Positions 9,920-19,109 of a DNA stretch of 64,000 nucleotides are shown here, in pieces. The notes under the pieces are model-generated. The model did no database searches and had not been told where the DNA came from. It saw only the letters and a list, made by a program, of their open reading frames with translations. The stretch comes from Planctomycetota bacterium. Its GTDB lineage: Bacteria; Planctomycetota; UBA1135; GCA-002686595. The stretch's first letter is position 1. The number at the start of each line of letters is the position of its first letter. The position numbers and the translations under genes were made by a program. The stretch covers positions 62,001-126,000 of the forward strand of contig NZBA01000050.1 of assembly GCA_002686265.1 (NCBI GenBank), written 5' to 3'.

Positions 9920-11167
9920 CTAGCCGCTCTCGCTCGCGACTTCCTCGATCCTGTAGAGGTGGGTCCCGGTGCGCAGCAGCAGGGCGTCGCCGACGACCGC
10001 CGGGGAGGCCATCAGGCCGCTGTCTAGCTCGTTCTCCGCGAGCACGCAGAGCTCGTCGGTGGGTGTGATGACGGTCGTCAGTCCGCCGCGATCGCAGAAG
10101 TACAGGCGCCCGGCGGCGAAGAGTGGGGACGCGGAGTACTCGCCGCCGACGCGCGCGCGCCAGAGCTCGGCCCCGGTATCGGCGGCCAGGCACGAGACGA
10201 TTCCGCCGTCGCTGACGAGGAACAGGCGGCCGGCAACCAGCAGGGGAGAGGACATGGTCGGCACGCCCCGGCGACGCTTCCACAAGACGTGGCTGGCTGT
10301 CACGTCTCCAGTGCCGTCGGCCCGCACGGCCCACAGCTGTGGCTTCATGAAGCCCGTGTTGAGGTAGACGACGCCTTCGGCGGCGATTGGCCGTGAGGAC
10401 TGGGAGAAGCCCGAGTAGAGCACCTTCCACAGCTCGCTCCCGTCGCGCGGGTCGTAGGCGACCGAGGCGTTGGCGCCCGTGCTGATCAACTGCTCATGGC
10501 CGTCGGCCGCGAGCAGGATCGGCGTGCTGAAGGCCTTGCGGCGGTCCGGCGCCTCACCGGAGAGGTCCACGGAGCGCTCCGTGCGCCAGACGGTCTCCCC
10601 AGTGTTCTTGTCAAGGGCGGTGACGTACTGCACGTCGGCGCCGTCCACGTGGAACAGGAGGCGGGTGCCATGCAGGATCGGTGACGAGCCGGGGCCGACG
10701 AGGTGCTCACAGCGCAGGTCGCGCCGTTCCCAGAGGGTGCGCCCGGTCGCGGTGTCCAGGCAAGCGGTTCCCTCGGCCCCGAAGTGGATCCAGACGCGCC
10801 CCTGCTCGATCACCGCCGAGGGAGACGCGTAGCTGTTGAGGGCCATGCGCTCCTGGGGCTCGGGCACCTCGAAGAGCACCCGGTCGTGGACCACGGCTCC
10901 CTTGCCGATATCCACGCAGACGACCGATAGCGCGTGGCCGCCCTCGTCGGCGGTGGTCATCCAGGCCAGTCCGTCCCGCACGACGGGCGTGGACCAGCCA
11001 CGCCCGTGGATGGCGGTCTTCCAGGAGACGTTGCGCGCCTCGCTCCACTCCATCGGCGGGTTGGCGTCGGCTGCGTGGCCGTCGGCTGTCGGGCCGCGGA
11101 AGTCGGGCCAGACGTCGCCCGTGAGGGATCCGAGGGCGAGGAGCGCGGAGAGCGGTAGGTGAGGCAT
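9920..11167 (-). CDS. PQQ-like beta-propeller repeat protein
   Basis: WPDFRGPTADGHAADANPPMEWSEARNVSWKTAIHGRGWSTPVV plus repeated W/G propeller blades (TGRTLWERR, TGETVWRTE, DGSELWKV, TGAELWRA). Confidence 0.85.
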   Translation of the reverse strand: MPHLPLSALLALGSLTGDVWPDFRGPTADGHAADANPPMEWSEARNVSWKTAIHGRGWSTPVVRDGLAWMTTADEGGHALSVVCVDIGKGAVVHDRVLFEVPEPQERMALNSYASPSAVIEQGRVWIHFGAEGTACLDTATGRTLWERRDLRCEHLVGPGSSPILHGTRLLFHVDGADVQYVTALDKNTGETVWRTERSVDLSGEAPDRRKAFSTPILLAADGHEQLISTGANASVAYDPRDGSELWKVLYSGFSQSSRPIAAEGVVYLNTGFMKPQLWAVRADGTGDVTASHVLWKRRRGVPTMSSPLLVAGRLFLVSDGGIVSCLAADTGAELWRARVGGEYSASPLFAAGRLYFCDRGGLTTVITPTDELCVLAENELDSGLMASPAVVGDALLLRTGTHLYRIEEVASESG

Positions 11168-11192
11168 GGTGAGTGGGCGGACTGCGGCCGGC

Positions 11193-12260
11193 TCAGGCGC
11201 CTGCGCCGTCCTCCCAGATCTCGGGCTGGACCTGCGGCGGTACGCGGTGGGGGACGCTTCGCAGGGCGGCGAGATCGCGGGCCCCGGTCAGGAACATGAC
11301 CGTCACCAGAGCCTTCTTGAAGGCCTCCAGCTCGTCGATCACCGCCTCGCTCGAGCGGGCGGCGGCGCGTACCAGGGGCAGGGCCATGGCGGTCGCCGTC
11401 GCGCCCAGCGCCAGGGCGCGGGCGGCGTCGAGGCCGCTGCGCAGGCCGCCGGAGGCGATCACGTCGGTCGCGCCGTAGCGCAGACAGGCGAGCAAGCTCG
11501 TCAGGCTCGGCGTGCCCCAATCCGCCAGACCCGCGGCCAGGTCGCGGTCGTGCTCCCCCTGGGCTCGTTGACCCTCGATCGCGTTCCAGGAGGTGCCCCC
11601 GCGCCCGGCGCTCTCCAGGAAGGCCAGCGGGAGCTCGGCCAGGCGCCGCACGTCGGCGATCGAGAACCCGCACCCGACCTCCTTGACTCCGCACGGCAGG
11701 CCGATCGTCTCGACCGCCTCGCCCAGAGCTTCGAACAGCCCGCCGAAGCGTGTGTCGCCCTCGGGTTGCAGCGCCTCCTGGGCGGCATTGAGGTGGAAGA
11801 CGACCGCGTCGGCGCCGACGTCGTCAGCCAGATGCCGAACTTGGGGGGCGTCCACGCCGTAGTTGAGCTGCACCGCGCCGAGGTTGGCGACGAGCAGAAT
11901 GTCGGGAGCCACATGGCGGACAGCGAAGGTCGCTGAGTGCTCGGGGTGCTCGAGGGCGATGCGCTGGGAGCCGAGGCACATGCCCACGCCGCAGTGCTGC
12001 GCCGCGGTCGCAAGGCGCCGGTTGATGACTCCCGCTTGGGGCGTTCCGCCGGTCATGCTGCCGATCAGGAGCGGGAAGGCGAGTCGCCGGCCGAGGAACT
12101 CGAGCGAGGGGTCCACCTCGTCGAGATCGAGCTCGGGCAGAGCGCGGTGGGCGAGCTCCACGGCCGCAAAGGCGCTCCCGTCGGCCGGCGGACGTTCGAC
12201 GTCGTGCTCGAGGGCAAGGCGCAGGTGGTCTTGCTTGCGGGACGAGATCGGACGATCCAT
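11193..12260 (-). CDS. fni: Type 2 isopentenyl-diphosphate delta-isomerase
   Basis: ISSRKQDHLRLAL start; FPLLIGSMTGGTPQAGVINRRLA; CLGSQRIALEHPE; GVKEVGCGFS; GRGGTSWNAIE; ASGGLRSGLDAARALALGA. Internal ATG at 12260 is the likely start; the longer ORF runs into an upstream pseudogene. Confidence 0.9.
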   Translation of the reverse strand: MDRPISSRKQDHLRLALEHDVERPPADGSAFAAVELAHRALPELDLDEVDPSLEFLGRRLAFPLLIGSMTGGTPQAGVINRRLATAAQHCGVGMCLGSQRIALEHPEHSATFAVRHVAPDILLVANLGAVQLNYGVDAPQVRHLADDVGADAVVFHLNAAQEALQPEGDTRFGGLFEALGEAVETIGLPCGVKEVGCGFSIADVRRLAELPLAFLESAGRGGTSWNAIEGQRAQGEHDRDLAAGLADWGTPSLTSLLACLRYGATDVIASGGLRSGLDAARALALGATATAMALPLVRAAARSSEAVIDELEAFKKALVTVMFLTGARDLAALRSVPHRVPPQVQPEIWEDGAGA

Positions 12261-12340
12261 CGGGTTCCAGTCTGCCGGTTGGAGGCGATTCGCGCATCCC
12301 GCGCGGCCGTGGGCGTTCCACAGCCGGCGTGGGCGGCGGC

Positions 12341-12938
12341 TCACAGGACTTCGCGCAGAGTCTCCGGGGCGATGTTCCCCCGCACAGGAGGATCGCGACC
12401 TTCCGTTCGGAGTACTCCGCCGCGACGCTCTCGAATCCGGCCCGGGCACGGCCACCGCCGCCGCGCCTTCGATCAGGGTCCGATGCTGCCCGACGACCAC
12501 TCGCAGGGCGGAACGGATCGCGTCTTCGGCGACCAGGCAGTCATTCCCTTTCACGCGCACCCGCGCTCCGAAGGAGCGGAGCGCTGCGAGTTCGATGGGC
12601 GAGGCTCCACGCGGGACGAAGACAACGGCGTCCACTCCCGCCTCGCCCGCGGCGCAGGTCACTGCCATGCCGTGGTTGCCCGACGAAGCGGCCACGACGC
12701 CGCGGGTGCGCTGGTCTGGGTCGAGGGAGAGCCAGCGGTTGAGCGCGCCGCGGAGCTTGAAGGAACCGGTGCGCTGGGGGTTTTCGAGCTTGAGGTACAC
12801 CCGCGCGCCGCTGCGCTCCTCGAGGATGGGCGCGATGCGCTCGCGGAAGTGGTCGCCGCCCGCCGGCGTCCCACGCTGTGTGGGGGGGGGCGGCGTCGCG
12901 GCGCTCACGAGGAGCCGGCGAGTCGAGAGGACGGTCAT
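12341..12938 (-). pseudogene. Degraded threonine dehydratase-like (PLP-dependent) gene with internal deletion and frameshifts
   Basis: N-terminal ARVYLKLENPQRTGSFKLRGALNRWL...GVVAASSGNHGMAVTCAAGEAG fused directly to C-terminal LVAEDAIRSALRVVVGQHRTLIEGAAAVAV, with the central Gly-rich PLP region missing. Remaining C-terminus is spread over two other frames: AGFESVAAEYSERKVAILLCGG, then NIAPETLREVL*. Confidence 0.75.
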
Positions 12939-13011
12939 CCGGGAAGTCGGGGAGGGCACCCGATTCTTCGGTCGCCAAAGCGCCCGAGCCCGCGTGGTGG
13001 ACTCGGTGTGC

Positions 13012-14166
13012 TCAGGCCTCTTCCAGTGTAGTCCCATCGACCACGACGCGGGAGCCGCGGATCGTGCGCATCGTGCCCGCGACGAGTCGCTCCGTGTCGA
13101 ACCCGCCGTGGAAGGAGTTCACGTTGGGTGCGCCGATACGACCCCAGAGGTAGGTCAGCCACTCGATGGCCACGGTTAGGGCAACCTGCCGCTCCAGGGG
13201 CGAACCGCCAACGGGGACCTCGATGCGGCGCCCGGGCTCGGCCCAGGGGGTCGCTACGTCGGCGCTGCACATCAGCAGGGGGCGGGCGTGGAACAGCTCG
13301 GCGAGGACGTCGCTGATTTCTTCTGCGCGGCGGGCGCTGTCGGCGTCGTCGAGCAGGCACACGACCGCCGCTCCCGGCCGGGTCACGAAGTACTGCGTGT
13401 GGCAGTACTCCTCGATGTCCGCGAAGTGTGCCGCGCGGTCGAACTCGAATAGCTTGTAGGCGGCGAAGCGCGCCAGGGGGAGGGTGCCCGCTCCGGCCAG
13501 GAAAAAAGCCTCACCCGCGTCCGCACAGGCCCGCGCCTGGCTCTGGAGGGGCTCGAAGAAGGAGGGGGCCACCAAGGTCTCGAGCGTGCGCTCGAGCCGC
13601 GCCCAGTCGGTCGCTCCCGCCGCTCCCTCCCGCGCGCGCGCGAGGGTCATGACGCCTGCCAGGAAGGTCTTGGTCTGGGCAACGTCGTGGTGATAGCCGA
13701 CGTACTGGCGCGCCTGGGGGCATTCGTAGTCCGTGCTCTGAAGGCGTCCGGCCGGCGAGGCGTGGATGCACCAGACCTCTGAAGCGGCGCGGGCCAGAGG
13801 CCCGCCGGGGTCGTCGGTCACGGCGACGGTGTGCGCCCCGCCGGCGCGGGCGCGCCGGCAGGCCTCGAGCACCCGCGGGGTGCGTCCCGAGACGCTGATC
13901 CCGATCAGGGCGTCGGCGGTTCCCAGAGAGTCCGCGGCGGCGGTTGCTGCCATCGGCTGGGGCGCCTCGATCCCCCCGTAGAGCCCCGCGACGAGTTCGG
14001 CGGCGCACAGGGAGTCCCCGGCCCCGGCGAGCACCACTCGCCCGCCGCCGTCGGGCCAGGCCGGCGCGGGTCCGGCCCGCAACCGAGCCACGATCCCCGG
14101 TTGCTCGGCGATCTCGCCGAAGATGTACTCGCCGCCGAGGTCGCCGCTCGTTCCGTCGCTCTGCAT
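13012..14166 (-). CDS. SIS-domain protein (GlmS isomerase-domain-like sugar isomerase)
   Basis: GEYIFGEIAEQPGIV; VVLAGAGDSLCAAELVAGLYGG; IGISVSGRTPRVLEACRRARAGGAHTVAVTDDPGGPLA; second SIS half FFLAGAGTLPLARFAAYKLFEFDR. Confidence 0.8.
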   Translation of the reverse strand: MQSDGTSGDLGGEYIFGEIAEQPGIVARLRAGPAPAWPDGGGRVVLAGAGDSLCAAELVAGLYGGIEAPQPMAATAAADSLGTADALIGISVSGRTPRVLEACRRARAGGAHTVAVTDDPGGPLARAASEVWCIHASPAGRLQSTDYECPQARQYVGYHHDVAQTKTFLAGVMTLARAREGAAGATDWARLERTLETLVAPSFFEPLQSQARACADAGEAFFLAGAGTLPLARFAAYKLFEFDRAAHFADIEEYCHTQYFVTRPGAAVVCLLDDADSARRAEEISDVLAELFHARPLLMCSADVATPWAEPGRRIEVPVGGSPLERQVALTVAIEWLTYLWGRIGAPNVNSFHGGFDTERLVAGTMRTIRGSRVVVDGTTLEEA

Positions 14167-14171
14167 CCCGG

Positions 14172-15071
14172 CTAGGTGAGGGTCTCCTGCACGACTCGCG
14201 CCTCGCCTTCGACGCCCGTGATGTTCTGATCGAGCCCCTGGAAGGGGTAGGTGAAGCGCGCGTGATCGACGCCCAGGAGGTGCAGGATGGTCGCGTTCAG
14301 ATCGCGGATGTGTACCGGGTCGCGGACGATGCTGTAGCGGTGATCGTCGGTCTCGCCGTACTCGAAGCTGGCCTTGACGCCGGCGAACCAGGTGTGGAAG
14401 CCGCGTCCGTGGTGGTCGCGCCCGTGATTGTCGGCGGTCAGGCTGCCCTGAGAGTAGATCGTGCACCCGAACTCACCGCCGCAGATCACCAGGGTGTCCT
14501 CGAGCAGGCCGCGGCGTTTGAGATCGCGCACGGGGGCGGTGCAAGCCTGGTCGGTGTCCTTGCACTGGCGGCGGATCTCGCGCGGCAGGTTGTTGTGCCC
14601 GTCCCAGCCGCGGTGGAAGAGCTGTACGAAGCGTACGTCCCGCCCGGCGAGCGCGGGTCGCTCACTCCAGGCGAAACCGCCTACTTCGGCGCCGAGATCG
14701 ACGCCCTCCTCGGGCCCGTGGCGGGCGCGGAAGGCCTCGGCTTGGGAGGCCGCGAGGAAGGGGCCTAGGGCGTGCCACCTGCCCAAGTCGAGCTCGGCCA
14801 GCCGAGCGAGCTGTTCGCGCTGCAGTGCGCTCCAGGAGGCCAACTCGTCTGTCGGGACAGAAGCCTCGCTCAGGACCCGCTCCTCTAGAGCGATGGTCTC
14901 GTCGAGGCGCGCGAGCTCCAGGGCCTGTGCCGCGGTGGGCGAGCTCGCCATCGGTCCGTGGCAGGCGTAGCAGTTCTGCGAGAGGATCGGTCGCACGTCG
15001 CGCGCGAACTCCACGCGGTCGGTGTCGCCCGAGGCGGTGGCCAGAAGGGTCGGCAGGATGGCTGCGAACAT
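14172..15071 (-). CDS. Chimeric ORF: planctomycete cytochrome (PSCyt1)-like N-terminus fused to the C-terminus of a DUF1501-type protein
   Basis: N-terminus [22 protein letters not shown]-terminus [79 protein letters not shown]...[38 protein letters not shown]. Far shorter than either parent family. Confidence 0.75.
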   Translation of the reverse strand: MFAAILPTLLATASGDTDRVEFARDVRPILSQNCYACHGPMASSPTAAQALELARLDETIALEERVLSEASVPTDELASWSALQREQLARLAELDLGRWHALGPFLAASQAEAFRARHGPEEGVDLGAEVGGFAWSERPALAGRDVRFVQLFHRGWDGHNNLPREIRRQCKDTDQACTAPVRDLKRRGLLEDTLVICGGEFGCTIYSQGSLTADNHGRDHHGRGFHTWFAGVKASFEYGETDDHRYSIVRDPVHIRDLNATILHLLGVDHARFTYPFQGLDQNITGVEGEARVVQETLT

Positions 15072-15164
15072 GAAGAGGGAGGCGCGGCGGCGTCGCTGCC
15101 CAGGATAGGCCCGGGGGCCCGGTTGCGGAAGAGCGGCGGGCACCGGCGTCTCCGAGCGGCGTAC

Positions 15165-16682
15165 TCAGGCGTCGAGCAGGGCCGCGAAGAAGCGTGCCAG
15201 GGCCCGCCCCGCTACGTCGTTTCCGCGTGCGTTGAAGTGCGTGTCGCGCAGGTGGTAGAGATGTCGCTGACCGTCCGCCGCGGGGGAGACGGCGCGCAAC
15301 TTCTCGAGCAGGTCCAGATAGGGGATGTCCGCCTCCTCCAGCCAGGCGCGCAGCAGACGCTGGGGTCGGTCGCGCTCCAGGGGCACGCCCGCCGCCGCCA
15401 CGACTCGCGCCCAGAGGGCGTCGGAGACCTGGAACTCATCGGGAATCAGCATCACGCCGAAGGGGATCTCACCGCAGGCTTCGTGCATGGCCGCGAGGCT
15501 CTCGAAGACCGTCGTCAGGGAGACGGGGCTGCGAGCGCAGACCGCCAGGGCGCGCTGGGTCTCCAGGCAGTCGAAGGACTCCGGTGAGAGGGTTCCTTCC
15601 TCGAGGGCCGGTTCGTCCAGCCAGGGGAAGCGCTCGGCGACGGCGCGTTCGCCTTGCACGATGGCGACCTCGCGCCGTCGGTTGCCCAAGCGCTTGCACT
15701 CGCGTGCGACACGGGCGAGGCGGCGCGGCAGGACCCAGGTCAGCACTCGCTCGCGCTGCAGCCAGGCGCGCAGGCCGGCATCGGGCAGGTCGCGCCCGAC
15801 ATCGGCGACGTCGAGATCGTTGCCGACGAACAGTCCGACCACGACGGCATCGGGAGCGAGGGGCAGGGCCTCGTCGAGCAGCAGCGCCAGGTACTCGCGC
15901 GGCCCGATACCGGCCACGCCCAGGTTGTGGACCGCGAGCCCCAGTTCGCCCTCGCAGACCGTCGTGAAGTGGCGCGCGTGGGGTACGGATCCGAGGTTGA
16001 AGGAATCGCCGATGGAGCAGACCGCGCGCTCGCCGGGACGCGTGCGGTAGAACTCCTCGTCGTAGTAGCCGCTGCTGTTGCACGGGAAGCCGAAGCGCCC
16101 GAGGCCTGGGCGGCAGCGGAAGCGCTCGATCAGCTTGCGCGGCGCCTCGCCGGAACGCGCCAGGAGAGCCGAGGGAGCCAGGCTTCCCGCGGCGCGCAGG
16201 CCCAGCTCCGCGGCGGCGACGGTCAGAGCCGCGCCCACGGCCGTGAGCCCCAGAGCGCGGCGCAAGCGGGAGGGCTGGCGCGGGCGGCGCAACCAAAGGA
16301 CACCGCCCGCCCAGATGCCGCAGAGTAGGACGAGGGCGGCGTCGAACCAGACGCGCTGGAAGGGCTGGACAGCGAGGAGGAAGGTCTGCCAGCCGGCGAT
16401 CGCCCCGACGACCGCCGCTCCCAGGGCCGGGCGCGCGGCGCGGGCGGGCCCCCGGCTGCGCCAGTCGTTCCAGGCTGCAACGAGGACCGCGGCACCCAGG
16501 CCGAGGGCGAGGAGCAGGGAGGCCTCGAGGGCGTGGAGCCGAGGGCCGCCGAGCAGGGCTTCGAGACCGACGCGGCGCGTGAGGACGGCGTTGCTCGCGG
16601 AGGCGGCGGACGCGAGGGCGGCGGCCGGCAGGCCGAGGGCGAGGACGCGCTCGGCGGTGGTGGGGTACGGGTGCGCGCTCAA
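15165..16682 (-). CDS. Membrane-anchored SGNH/GDSL hydrolase-like protein
   Basis: Several hydrophobic N-terminal segments; AVCSIGDSFNLG block; VVGLFVGNDLDV; C-terminal RDTHFNARGNDVAGRALA. Probable TTG start overlapping the preceding stop (TTGA). Confidence 0.7.
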   Translation of the reverse strand: MSAHPYPTTAERVLALGLPAAALASAASASNAVLTRRVGLEALLGGPRLHALEASLLLALGLGAAVLVAAWNDWRSRGPARAARPALGAAVVGAIAGWQTFLLAVQPFQRVWFDAALVLLCGIWAGGVLWLRRPRQPSRLRRALGLTAVGAALTVAAAELGLRAAGSLAPSALLARSGEAPRKLIERFRCRPGLGRFGFPCNSSGYYDEEFYRTRPGERAVCSIGDSFNLGSVPHARHFTTVCEGELGLAVHNLGVAGIGPREYLALLLDEALPLAPDAVVVGLFVGNDLDVADVGRDLPDAGLRAWLQRERVLTWVLPRRLARVARECKRLGNRRREVAIVQGERAVAERFPWLDEPALEEGTLSPESFDCLETQRALAVCARSPVSLTTVFESLAAMHEACGEIPFGVMLIPDEFQVSDALWARVVAAAGVPLERDRPQRLLRAWLEEADIPYLDLLEKLRAVSPAADGQRHLYHLRDTHFNARGNDVAGRALARFFAALLDA

Positions 16683-17065
16683 CGCCGCCCTCGCCCGGCC
16701 CCGCGCAGGGCGTCCTCGATGGCCCGCCGTCGGGCCTCGGTCATCAGCGGGTTGGCGGCCAGGCGTGCGCGCAGGCTGTCGGGGATCGAGCGGGCCAAGA
16801 GCTCCAGGTGCCGGGCGGCGTGCGCCCCGAGCTCCAGCTCGCTGCGGTCGACGGTCTCGAGCAGGACGCCGAGGGTCAGGGGTGCGCGCTCTGGCGCCTG
16901 CTCGCACAGGGCGAATGCGGCCAAGGCGCGCTCGAACGGGTCGGGATCGTCGAGGGCCTCGATCCAACGCTCGTCGCTCCGGGCACAGGCGGCGGTCAGC
17001 ACGAGGAGCGGGAAGAAGAGGCGCACGGCCGGCGATGATAGCGCTCGCGTCAGCCTCGCACACAC
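16679..17065 (-). CDS. Hypothetical small lipoprotein
   Basis: Lipobox-like LVLTAAC; alpha-helical ERWIEALDDPDPFERALAAFALCEQAPERAP; stop overlaps the next gene. Confidence 0.55.
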   Translation of the reverse strand: MCARLTRALSSPAVRLFFPLLVLTAACARSDERWIEALDDPDPFERALAAFALCEQAPERAPLTLGVLLETVDRSELELGAHAARHLELLARSIPDSLRARLAANPLMTEARRRAIEDALRGAGRGRR

Positions 17066-17501
17066 GGGCCTCGGTCCCCGCCGTCATGAGGGCCCGCGCC
17101 GGACCGCCCTGGAGGGTGCGGTCGGCACTCCGGCGCTTCCTGCCCAGAGGCTTCGATCGCGGCCCTCCTTGGAGGCTCCTCGAGCTCGCTTCCCGGTTCG
17201 AGATCCCCAGGGCGGAAGCGCGCTGGCGGCGGCGGCGAGAAGCACTGTCAGGGCACCTCGGGCCGCGGGGCGTGGCGCTTCGTCCCGAGACCCATTCGGT
17301 CCAGGGCCGCCCCGGTCCTGCCACCTCGGCCCTGGGGGCGCTCAGCGCGCCCCGCCCGGCGGGCGCGGAGGGCATCCGGGGAACGTCCCTTCCCCCTCAC
17401 GCGCAGATCAGGACCGGGCGAAACCTCTCCCCCGCACCCGGCTCCGGCGGCTATCAGCGTTACTCGCCCAGGCCGCTTCCCGCGTCACTTACTTCTCTGC
17501 G

Positions 17502-17717
17502 CTACTCGCTCTGCCGCCCGTAGCGCAGCCAGTACCAGAGCGTCGTGCCGCCGATCATGAGCCAGGGCACGAAGAGCAGCACCAGGGTGGCCTGTTGCAG
17601 GCCGCGGGCCACGCCCGCCGTCTCGGGGCTCTCCCCGAGGCGGGGTCAGCAGCCTTGGGCCAAGGCCGGCTCGCACCAAAAGAGCGCGCAGGCGGTGAGG
17701 GTGAGGCCCAGGCGCAT
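17502..17717 (-). pseudogene. Small membrane protein at the end of the cytochrome oxidase cluster, interrupted by an in-frame TGA
   Basis: One frame reads MRLGLTLTACALFWCEPALAQGC*PRLGESPETAGVARGLQQATLVLLFVPWLMIGGTTLWYWLRYGRQSE*; in-frame TGA at 17646-17648, final TAG at 17502-17504. Confidence 0.55.
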
Positions 17718-17977
17718 CACATCGCGGCCCCGTCGGGCGCGACGAGCACCACCAGGACGGCGGTGGTGGCGAAGATGCCGATCAACACGGTGTAGATCAG
17801 ACTCTTCTTCTCGAAGGCGAGGTGCATGAAGAACATGGCGATGATGGCCGCCTTGATGACCATGCCGGCCGCCAGGATCGGCTTGCTGCCGATGAGCAGC
17901 ATGGCGAGGGTGATCAGCAGCAGAATGAACCAAGCGATCCAGTAGGAACCGTAGGAGTGGGTGGCTTTCTGGGACAT
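17717..17977 (-). CDS. Cytochrome c oxidase subunit IV family protein
   Basis: 86 aa, three TM segments, KAAIIAMFFMHLAFEKKSLIYTVL motif; position in cox cluster. Confidence 0.8.
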   Translation of the reverse strand: MSQKATHSYGSYWIAWFILLLITLAMLLIGSKPILAAGMVIKAAIIAMFFMHLAFEKKSLIYTVLIGIFATTAVLVVLVAPDGAAM

Positions 17978-17986
17978 GGCGGGTTC

Positions 17987-18592
17987 CTAGAGGAGGTAGA
18001 AGCAGCCGAAGATGAAGACCCAGACCAGGTCCACGAAGTGCCAGTACAGGCCGGCGACCTCGACCTTGTCGGCGATGAGGCGCTCCGGCGTGGTCCGCAG
18101 GAAGGTGATCAAGAGGATCACCACGCCGATCAGGACGTGGGTCCCGTGAAAGCCCGTCATCATGAAGAAGTAGGCGGAGAACCCGCTCGCGCCCCAGGGG
18201 TTGCCCGTCAACCGCGCGCCGTCGCCGATGAAATGGCTCCATTCGATGGCCTGCATGCCCAGGAAGGCCGTGCCGATCAAGATCGTCAGGAGCAGGTAGC
18301 GGCGCGTCAGCTTGCGGTCTCCTTCGCTCGCGGCCTTGACGGCACAAGCCATGGTGGCCGAGCTGGTGATCAGCGTGAACGTCATCAGCGCGATGAAGTT
18401 CATGTCGAAGATCTCGCTCTGGGCGGGCCAGCCGACGTCGCTCGCAAGGCGGGTGAACATGTAGCTCGCCAGGTAGCCGGCGAACAGCAGGGCGTCGGTG
18501 ATGATGAAGCCCCACATCATCAGCTTCTGCCAGCTGATGAGGAAGATGGGGGCTTCCATCTCGTCGGGCGCGACGGCGTGGACTTCGGTCAT
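17987..18592 (-). CDS. ctaE: Heme-copper oxidase subunit III
   Basis: LMMWGFIITDALLFAGYLASYMFTR; MTGFHGTHVLIGVVILL; VAGLYWHFVDLVWVFIFGCFYLL. Confidence 0.88.
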   Translation of the reverse strand: MTEVHAVAPDEMEAPIFLISWQKLMMWGFIITDALLFAGYLASYMFTRLASDVGWPAQSEIFDMNFIALMTFTLITSSATMACAVKAASEGDRKLTRRYLLLTILIGTAFLGMQAIEWSHFIGDGARLTGNPWGASGFSAYFFMMTGFHGTHVLIGVVILLITFLRTTPERLIADKVEVAGLYWHFVDLVWVFIFGCFYLL

Positions 18593-18605
18593 GACGGGTT
18601 CCGGT

Positions 18606-19109
18606 TCAGGAGGCGAGGAGGAACAGGACATAGAGCCAGACGAGGCCCATGAAGTGCCAGTAGGCCGCGACCAGGCGCAGTGGCCTGTCGCTCAGGGTCA
18701 CCCATGCCAGGGCGCACAGACCACCGATGACGTGCAGGCCGTGAACGGCGGAGAGCATGAAGTAGAAGGCACCGTGGGGCGTGCTGGGCAGGGCGATTCC
18801 GCTTTGCGCCAGCCCGCTCCAAGAGAAGAGCTGGGCGGCGAGAAAGGCGCAGCCGAGCAGCAGGCTGACCCGCTGCAGCCCGGTACTCTCGCGCCTGCGG
18901 GCCAACTCGAGGGTGACGCTGCTGGCGGCCAGGACGGCGGTACCGACCCAGCTCCACAGCGGGATGGCGATCGGCACCCAGTCGGGGGCGGGGCGGCGGA
19001 TGAAGTAGGCGGCGGTGAAACCGGCGAACAGCATCGCCACGACCCCCAGCAGGACGAGAAACAACACGTCGCTGGCCCGCGGGCGGGAGAGTGCGGCGGT
19101 CTCGCTCAC
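18606..19109 (-). CDS. Second heme-copper oxidase subunit III-like protein
   Basis: GAFYFMLSAVHGLHVIGGLCALAWV; AAYWHFMGLVWLYVLFLL. Confidence 0.82.
   Translation of the reverse strand: MSETAALSRPRASDVLFLVLLGVVAMLFAGFTAAYFIRRPAPDWVPIAIPLWSWVGTAVLAASSVTLELARRRESTGLQRVSLLLGCAFLAAQLFSWSGLAQSGIALPSTPHGAFYFMLSAVHGLHVIGGLCALAWVTLSDRPLRLVAAYWHFMGLVWLYVLFLLAS

Noticed and set aside
11193-13037. Apparent 614 aa dehydratase-isomerase fusion protein
   Set aside because: Junction is explained by a decaying threonine-dehydratase-like gene in frame with fni; fni has its own start at 12260 and the dehydratase part is deleted and frameshifted.
17066-17501. Long ORFs crossing the 17.1-17.5 kb gap
   Set aside because: Pro/Arg/Gly-biased translations in several frames with no motif; treated as non-coding.
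17646-17648. In-frame UGA as selenocysteine
   Set aside because: Kept only as a remote option: no SECIS could be evaluated and no sel genes are present in the window; mutation or sequencing error is simpler.
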